From assembly GCA_016712145.1 (NCBI GenBank), contig JADJRO010000003.1, forward strand, positions 496,001-560,000: a DNA stretch of 64,000 bases, read 5' to 3'. Shown piece by piece: positions 29,854 through 34,848 of this stretch. Position numbers and translations under genes: made by a program. This stretch comes from Saprospiraceae bacterium. Lineage in GTDB: Bacteria; Bacteroidota; Bacteroidia; Chitinophagales; Saprospiraceae. Under the pieces are notes generated by a model. It ran no database searches. It worked only from the letters and a program-made list of their open reading frames with translations, and was not told the DNA's origin. Positions within the stretch are counted from its first letter, which is position 1, and every line of letters starts with the position of its first letter.

Positions 29854-30846
29854 ATGAAATGTAAATTATTATTAATATTAAGCATAAGCTTAATTTATAA
29901 TTTATTAGCTACTAGCCAATTAAAAGAAATTTTAGTATTAAACGAGGGTTCTTATGATTATACTTCTGGAAAAATATTGGTTCCAGTAACCGTTGGAGTA
30001 TATGATTTGAATTCAAATAGTTACCAACAATTAAATATTATTGAAAATGCGCGATTTGCTTCAGATATTATTTTAGATCAATCGAATTATTGGGTAGCTG
30101 CAGATCAACGGATTTTGAAATTTGACTTACTGAATCGGCAGTTGCTTGCTTCAATGGATCTGGTAGGTGTTAGAAAATTAGCAATTTATAAGGACTTGTT
30201 GATTGTAACCCGGGGCGAGTATCTTAAGAAATTGGATGCATATGTTCAGATTTATAATAAAAACTCTTTCAAATTATTATTTGAAATTCCAGCAAGTGAT
30301 TTGCCACACACAACTGAATCCATTGTTATAAAAGATAACAATGCATACATTGCAGTGAACAATGGATTTGATTTTGGAAATGAAGTTGGTAAAATTATTA
30401 AAGTGAATTTGAATTTACTACAAGTTGAGTCTGTTGTTGATTTAGGCCTGGAAGGAAAGAATCCTGAAAATCTAATGTTAAAAGATCATTTGTTATTGAG
30501 CCTAAATAACAAAAGTTTCAACGGCAGTTCAGTTAGCTTAATTGATTTGAAAAATTCCGGAGTGGAGACTTATAATTTAAATAATGTGAATTCATTGTGC
30601 GGGACTTCTGTTTTAGCGGGTGAATCCATTATATATCAAGAAATTAATAAAACAGATGTCGGTAAATTTAATATTGCATTTAAGCAATCAGGTTTTTTTA
30701 AAGATCTTGGTCGTAGTTTTTATGGAATGAGTTATGATCCAATAACAAAATTAGTGTGTGCGGGTGAAACAGATTTTAAAACATCTGGAAAAGTACATGT
30801 ATATGATGAGCAATTTGATGAAAAATATCTTTTGAAGCTGGAGTAA
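29854..30846 (+). CDS. Secreted propeller-like protein, N-terminal part (frameshifted before its T9SS domain)
   Basis: The 330-residue frame has a signal peptide (LLLILSISLIYNLLATS) and repeated strand patterns (NYWVAADQRILKFD, LIVTRG, NAYIAVNNG, HLLLSLNN) resembling the YncE/DUF5074-type beta-propeller; the family call is tentative. The frame ends prematurely at KYLLKLE. One base back, the sequence reads on as FEAGVTPGYFAFVDA and then into a T9SS sorting domain. The break is in a T4 run (30830-30833) where T5 would join both parts into about 424 residues (29854-31127). Such proteins are surface-exported in Bacteroidota; the function is unknown. Confidence 0.7.
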   Translation: MKCKLLLILSISLIYNLLATSQLKEILVLNEGSYDYTSGKILVPVTVGVYDLNSNSYQQLNIIENARFASDIILDQSNYWVAADQRILKFDLLNRQLLASMDLVGVRKLAIYKDLLIVTRGEYLKKLDAYVQIYNKNSFKLLFEIPASDLPHTTESIVIKDNNAYIAVNNGFDFGNEVGKIIKVNLNLLQVESVVDLGLEGKNPENLMLKDHLLLSLNNKSFNGSSVSLIDLKNSGVETYNLNNVNSLCGTSVLAGESIIYQEINKTDVGKFNIAFKQSGFFKDLGRSFYGMSYDPITKLVCAGETDFKTSGKVHVYDEQFDEKYLLKLE

Positions 30847-31127
30847 CTCCGGGTTATTTTGCTTTTGTTGATGCTTCCTTAGTGGCAAGCAAACAAGTTC
30901 GTCCTTTAGAATTTGAAGTGAGTCCAAATCCGGTTGTAAATAAGATTCGGGTAATTTGTCAGGAAGCCATCGTAGAAAACCAAATATTGGACTTATATGG
31001 AAAGACCTTATTGAAGAGTCAACAAAAATCACTTGATTTGGAATCTTTGCAAGCTGGCGTATATGTTTTAAGTGTAAGAACCAGGGATCAGATCGGATAC
31101 AAACGATTTGTTAAACGATCCAATTAA
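30831..31127 (+). pseudogene. Out-of-frame T9SS sorting domain of the propeller-like protein
   Basis: In the -1 frame relative to the upstream gene, this stretch encodes the end of the propeller (AGVTPGYFAFVDAS) and a typical T9SS type A domain (FEVSPNPVVNKIRV, LDLYGKTLLKS, LQAGVYVLSVRT, YKRFVKRSN). No good start codon precedes the GTG at 30882, and the upstream frame fits exactly if one T is added at 30830-30833. It is therefore the C-terminal part of one gene and not a separate one. Confidence 0.75.
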
Positions 31128-31182
31128 AAGGGTACACTCAAATTGGTTGCAAAGAATAGGATGCTGTTATAGAAATTAGTTA

Positions 31183-31190
31183 TAATTTTG
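31183..31190 (+). promoter_or_regulatory. Candidate -7 box (TAATTTTG) of tRNA-Ser
   Basis: The TAnnTTTG match ends 7 bp before the first base of the tRNA, the expected distance for a transcript starting at or just before the mature 5' end. Confidence 0.5.
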
Positions 31191-31197
31191 CGGTTCT

Positions 31198-31285
31198 GGA
31201 AGGTTGCAAGAGCGGTTTAATTGGCACGCCTGGAAAGTGTGTGTACTCCAAAAGGGTACCCAGGGTTCGAATCCCTGACCTTCCG
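31198..31285 (+). tRNA. tRNA-Ser (anticodon GGA)
   Basis: This 88-nt class II tRNA has acceptor arm GGAAGGT paired with ACCTTCC plus discriminator G, anticodon stem CACGC/GTGTG with loop CTGGAAA (anticodon GGA, reading UCC and UCU), a long variable arm as in serine tRNAs, and T-arm CAGGG-TTCGAAT-CCCTG. CCA is not fully encoded (CAA follows). The last 15 bases plus CA recur at 32419-32435, beyond a 1.1-kb insertion-like element. Confidence 0.95.
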
Positions 31286-31287
31286 CA
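31271..31287 (+). repeat. att-like direct repeat, left copy (tRNA-Ser 3' end)
   Basis: These 17 bases, the 3' half of the T-arm, the acceptor strand and CA, are identical to 32419-32435 in the same orientation. Duplication of a tRNA 3' end flanking a short segment is the classical mark of site-specific integration at a tRNA gene. Confidence 0.6.
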
Positions 31288-31549
31288 ATGAAAAATTGGG
31301 TTTCAAACAAGATTACATGTAGTATTTGTATTCTGATGTAATGTTCAACGAACGTGCGAAAGCAGTTGCAGTTAAAAAATTGAGTTTTCTTAATTTGACG
31401 ATTGCCTTCAAAAAAGTAGTAATTTATCATATTTAGGGCAACCGGATGTCATCAATAAGATTAAGACTTAAATTATAGTGATCTTAATGATAATTGAATT
31501 ATCCTTGTATATATTATTGCATAAGTTGAATTAATAAATTGAATTGTTC

Positions 31550-31846
31550 TTGGTTTTTATAGTTTACATTTTGTAATCACCTACGTCTGATTATTATTAT
31601 ATTGGACACACAAATAATTTGAAACAAAGAGTTCAACGTCATAATTCAGGGGTAGAGAATTTTACATCAAAATATATTCCATGGAATTTAATTTGGTATG
31701 GAGAAAAGAACACGAAATCAGAAGCTTATAAATTGGAGCAAAAGTTAAAAAATTTGTCAAAAAAGCGGATATTGGAATTTATAAAAAAATATGAGTTGCG
31801 CGAATCGATTGCTGACGATCCGCAGATAGATTTAGATAATAATTAG
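31550..31846 (+). pseudogene. GIY-YIG nuclease-family gene interrupted by an in-frame TAA
   Basis: Read straight through, 98 codons give the small single-domain GIY-YIG family: VYIL as the GIY strand region, then, after a TAA at 31574-31576, SPTSDYYYIGHTNNLKQRVQRHNSG-type sequence with the YIG motif. The catalytic region R-x-HNSG, the conserved IPWNLIWYGE strand and KLEQKLKNL helix follow. The stop sits where related proteins have Lys or Gln, so one substitution explains it. The first codon would be TTG. An open frame from TTG 31619 to 31846 would lack the GIY strand. The last codons (ADDPQIDLDNN) lie inside the first unit of the downstream repeat array. Such nucleases are often found singly in Bacteroidota; their role is unclear. 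Confidence 0.65.
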
Positions 31847-32420
31847 TCATAGTTAAAACGGATGTCAGCATGCTGACAATTGCCGAAACATTTTTATCCA
31901 ATTTCAAAATTATTATGGCAATTCGTCAGCATGCTGACGATCCGCAGATAGATTTAGATAATAATTAGTCATAGTTAAAACGGATGTCAGCATGCTGACA
32001 ATTGCCGAAACATTTTTATCCAATTTCAAAATTATTATGGCAATTCGTCAGCATGCTGACGATCCGCAGATAGATTTAGATAATAATTAGTCATAGTTAA
32101 AGCGGATGTCAGCATGCTGACAATTGCCGAAACATTTTTATCCAATTTCAAAATTATTATGGCAATTCGTCAGCATGCTGACGATCCGCAGATAGATTTA
32201 GATAATAATTAGTCAAAGTTCATGCGGATGTCAGCATGCTGACAATTGCCGAAACAATTTTATCCAATTTCAAAATTATTATGGCAATTCGTCAGCATAC
32301 TGACGATCCGCAAATAGATTTAGATAATATTTAGTCATAGTTAAAGCGGATGTCAGCATGCTGACAATTGCCGAAACATTTTTATCCAATTTCAAAATTA
32401 TTCTGGCAATTCGTCAGCAT
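31811..32420 (+). repeat. Five tandem 122-bp units with a 14-bp palindrome every 61 bp
   Basis: Unit starts are at 31811, 31933, 32055, 32177 and 32299, exactly 122 bp apart. Units 1 and 2 are identical, unit 3 differs at one base, and units 4 and 5 at a few. The palindrome GTCAGCATGCTGAC occurs at 31864, 31925, 31986, 32047, 32108, 32169, 32230 and 32352, with one-mutation or hybrid forms at 32291 and 32413, always 61 bp apart. Two 47-bp spacers alternate: one bounded by AATTGCC and GGCAATT, the other by ATCCG and CGGAT, so each palindrome-spacer-palindrome block is also an inverted repeat. There are no unique spacers, so this is not CRISPR. Confidence 0.95.
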
Positions 32421-32435
32421 CCCTGACCTTCCGCA
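32419..32435 (+). repeat. att-like direct repeat, right copy (tRNA-Ser 3' end fragment)
   Basis: This copy is identical to 31271-31287. It is fused to the left half (GTCAGCAT) of the last palindrome of the array, replacing the expected GCTGACGATCCGCA with CCCTGACCTTCCGCA. Confidence 0.6.
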
Positions 32436-32644
32436 TAGAATTTTTCAAAAATAGACAAGAGTTTACTAAATGGAAACATTTCTGAATGCACATTCAATGA
32501 ATGTGTTCTCGTACATATTTGAATAATAAATTTCTAGCCCCAAGGTTTATGTCGATAAAAAATAAGCTTAGTATTTGTGATTCAAAGGAATGTTGTCGTA
32601 TTGATTTAGCTACTATACGAAAGATCTTTTAATAAGAGTTTTTT

Positions 32645-33430
32645 TTAGGCAATTGGATAGTTCTTGAAACTGAAAAGACCTTCTGCATTTTCAGTTGTTT
32701 TGATTGCGATAGATTCAAGAGAAAGATCAAGTATTTCAGAAATTTTTTCTGCAATGATTGGTATGTAAGATGATTCATTTCGTTTTCCTCTAAAAGGTAC
32801 TGGACTTAAGAAAGGGGAATCGGTTTCTAAAACAAGATGTTCTAATCCAATTTCAGCAATAATATTTTTTAAGTCAGAATTTTTATAAGTTACAACCCCT
32901 CCAATGCCTAAAAGAAAGCCTAAATTTATAATTTGTTTGGCTTGTGCAAGGTCTCCTGTAAAACAATGAAACACCCCCTTTAATCTGCCATCCTGTTGTG
33001 CTGATACCAATTGGATATTTTGAGGAATACTTTCTCTTGAATGAATTATTATTGGAAGTTGCAAGTTTTTTGCCCACTCAAGTTGTCTGTTAAAAGATTT
33101 AGTTTGATTTTCCCAAAAACTCAAATCCCAATAGGCATCTGTGCCGGTTTCTCCAATGGCAATAAATTGCGTATTACTTAATTCGAGTTCCATAGAATCA
33201 AGAATTGTCATGTAATTTTCTTTCACATCACATGGATGCAATCCAAGGGTAGGATAGCAAATTCCTGGAAATTCTTTGGAAAGATTTAGTTGATCCTGAT
33301 AACTGATAAAATCAATATTAGGTAAAACAATTTTGGTTACTTTTGATTCTAAAGCCCGTTGAATGATTTGAGTTCGATCTTCACCAAATTCCTTCAAATA
33401 TAAATGTGCATGTGTATCAATAAATTCCAT
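32645..33430 (-). CDS. tatD: TatD-family metal-dependent deoxyribonuclease
   Basis: From the ATG at 33430 the product is 261 residues, normal for TatD; a longer in-frame start at 33484 would overlap the divergent neighbour and add a non-homologous leader. The metal-binding set of the TIM-barrel family is present: DTHAHL (H7, H9), GETGTDAYWD, PIIIHSRES, GVFHCFTGD and LETDSPFLSP. TatD proteins are Mg-dependent 3'-5' exonucleases acting on single-stranded DNA and RNA. The start lies only 9 bp from the divergent RNase H1 start. Confidence 0.93.
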   Translation of the reverse strand: MEFIDTHAHLYLKEFGEDRTQIIQRALESKVTKIVLPNIDFISYQDQLNLSKEFPGICYPTLGLHPCDVKENYMTILDSMELELSNTQFIAIGETGTDAYWDLSFWENQTKSFNRQLEWAKNLQLPIIIHSRESIPQNIQLVSAQQDGRLKGVFHCFTGDLAQAKQIINLGFLLGIGGVVTYKNSDLKNIIAEIGLEHLVLETDSPFLSPVPFRGKRNESSYIPIIAEKISEILDLSLESIAIKTTENAEGLFSFKNYPIA

Positions 33431-33439
33431 CAGTATTAA

Positions 33440-33958
33440 ATGGCAAAATCTAAAAAATATTATGTTGTATGGCATGGGAATCAACCGGGAATCTATGATT
33501 CATGGTCAGATTGTCTTGCTCAAGTTAAAAATTTTCCAAATGCAAAATACAAAGCTTTTCCAAGTAAATCGCAAGCAGAGGAGGCTTATTTAGGTGCATA
33601 TGAAGAACGACCTCAGCTAAGGAAATCTAAAGTAAGTCAGGGCAACTGGCAAAATGAAATAAATCCAGGTAGTGTTGTCGTGGATGCAGCATGCAGCGGA
33701 AATCCTGGTGACTTAGAGTATCAAGGAGTCAATCCATTTAGTGGCGAGAAATTATTTCATGTAGGCCCGCTTGCAGAGGGAACCAACAATGTGGGTGAAT
33801 TTTTAGCAATTGTACATGCATTGGCCTTATTGAAGAAAGCTCAAAAAGATCAAACAGCCATTTACTCAGATTCGAAAATTGCAATCAACTGGGTAAAACT
33901 TAAACATCCAAATACTAAGTTGGTCTTTTCGGTAGAAATCAGATTTTATACGATTTAA
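33440..33958 (+). CDS. rnhA: Ribonuclease H1 with N-terminal hybrid-binding domain (frame breaks near residue 163)
   Basis: The N-terminal domain (about 1-55: YYVVWHGNQPGIYDSW) is the caulimovirus-viroplasmin/RNase H1 hybrid-binding domain. The catalytic domain begins at SVVVDAACSGNPG (D82), continues with NNVGEFLAI (E120) and AIYSDSKIAINW (D144). After TKLVFS the frame diverges into EIRFYTI and stops. The -1 frame resumes the family sequence (NQILYDLIQRAIKWL to ENPADFGRK), including the last active-site Asp. Adding one T to the T4 run at 33926-33929 restores a gene of 33440-34065, about 208 residues. The enzyme cuts RNA in RNA-DNA hybrids. As read, the protein lacks its fourth catalytic Asp. 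Confidence 0.85.
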   Translation: MAKSKKYYVVWHGNQPGIYDSWSDCLAQVKNFPNAKYKAFPSKSQAEEAYLGAYEERPQLRKSKVSQGNWQNEINPGSVVVDAACSGNPGDLEYQGVNPFSGEKLFHVGPLAEGTNNVGEFLAIVHALALLKKAQKDQTAIYSDSKIAINWVKLKHPNTKLVFSVEIRFYTI

Positions 33959-34065
33959 TTCAAAGAGCAATTAAATGGTTAAATGAAAACAAGTATAACA
34001 ATCCCATATTAAAATGGAAGACAGAACAATGGGGGGAGAATCCTGCAGATTTTGGTAGAAAGTAA
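33928..34065 (+). pseudogene. rnhA: Out-of-frame C-terminus of RNase H1
   Basis: The -1 frame encodes NQILYDLIQRAIKWLNENK, PILKWKTEQWGENPADFGRK and a stop at 34065, the standard RNase H1 ending with the fourth catalytic Asp in PADFGRK. It ends 2 bp before the convergent glycosyltransferase stop. It is part of the preceding gene, separated by one missing base. Confidence 0.8.
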
Positions 34066-34067
34066 AC

Positions 34068-34817
34068 TTATTTTTTGTAATCTGCGGCAGATCTTAAAAA
34101 TCGCATGGTCAAAACTCCAGACAATGCTTCTTTAATTATATAAATATTCATTTTAGATTTTCCTCGAATACGGTCTGGAAACTGAATTGGTATTTCTTTC
34201 ATTTTAAAACCAAGTCTATGTGCAGCGTATTTCATTTCAATTTGAAATGCATACCCAATGAAACGAATATTATCCAGGTTGATTGAATTTAATACGTGTC
34301 GAGAATAACATACATAGCCTGCCGTTGGATCTTTTACGTTCATACCGGTTATTATACGTACGTAGATAGAAGCTCCTTTGGATAGATAGAGTCTTGATTT
34401 GGGCCAGTTAATAACTCCGCCTCCTTTAACATAACGGGAACCAATACTTAGGTCAGCTGATTTTGAAGTACAAGCTTCATAAAGTTCAATTAATTTATCT
34501 GGTGGATGCGAAAAATCGGCATCCATTTCCGCAATGTATTCATAATTGCGCTCCAATGCCCATTTAAATCCTGCAATGTAGGCTCTTCCTAAACCAGATT
34601 TTGCAGTTCGTTCAAGAATGTGAATCCTGTTAGGAAATTGATTTTGAAATTTTATGACTGCAGCAGCAGTTCCATCCGGTGAACCATCATCCACGACCAA
34701 TACTTCAACGGGAATCTCTAATTGCATAATGGTTTGTAAAATCGATTCAATATTTTCGATTTCATTATACGTTGGAATTATTACCAATAAACGATTTGTA
34801 TGATTTGGTTCCTGCAC
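34068..34817 (-). CDS. Family 2 glycosyltransferase, polyprenol/dolichol-phosphate mannosyltransferase type
   Basis: The 249-residue protein is a single cytosolic GT-A domain without membrane segments, as in the DPM1-like class. Motifs are IPTYNEIENI (residues 14-23), VVDDGSPDGT (D43, D44), EMDADFSHPP (D99, D101, metal and nucleotide-sugar binding), SRYVKGG and a late RGKSKM. These enzymes transfer a sugar, often mannose, from a nucleotide donor to a polyprenyl phosphate for glycan or protein glycosylation. It lies 31 bp downstream of the 2-oxoacid dehydrogenase on the same strand and is probably transcribed with it. The sugar and acceptor are inferred from the family. Confidence 0.85.
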   Translation of the reverse strand: MQEPNHTNRLLVIIPTYNEIENIESILQTIMQLEIPVEVLVVDDGSPDGTAAAVIKFQNQFPNRIHILERTAKSGLGRAYIAGFKWALERNYEYIAEMDADFSHPPDKLIELYEACTSKSADLSIGSRYVKGGGVINWPKSRLYLSKGASIYVRIITGMNVKDPTAGYVCYSRHVLNSINLDNIRFIGYAFQIEMKYAAHRLGFKMKEIPIQFPDRIRGKSKMNIYIIKEALSGVLTMRFLRSAADYKK

Positions 34818-34848
34818 GCAGTCTAATTATCAATTGAGTAATTGGAAT

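Larger units (their letters stand above)
31288..32435 (+). mobile_element. Putative tRNA-Ser-associated element: GIY-YIG gene plus palindromic tandem array
   Basis: The 1148-bp segment lies between the tRNA-Ser gene and an exact 17-bp copy of its 3' end. It contains about 260 bp without a gene, a decayed GIY-YIG nuclease gene and five 122-bp tandem units. It encodes no integrase or transposase, so if mobile it would depend on the nuclease or on functions in trans. Alternatively, the duplicate arose by recombination between the tRNA and the array, because the array units themselves end in a tRNA-like sequence. The boundaries are inferred from the 17-bp repeat. Confidence 0.5.

Noticed and set aside
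31176..31430. A minus-strand reading frame containing GQGFEPWVPFWS across the tRNA-Ser gene
   Set aside because: This is the familiar antisense translation of a serine tRNA; the tRNA structure fully explains the region.
31574..31576. Stop-codon recoding in the GIY-YIG gene
   Set aside because: It is a TAA with no supporting element, and the gene lies in a decaying insertion-like region; a plain nonsense mutation is simpler.
31811..32420. CRISPR array
   Set aside because: All 122-bp units are near identical, with no unique spacers and no cas genes.
33915..33960. Programmed -1 frameshift in RNase H1
   Set aside because: There is no slippery heptamer or downstream structure, and RNase H1 is not known to use frameshifting; a missing T is simpler.
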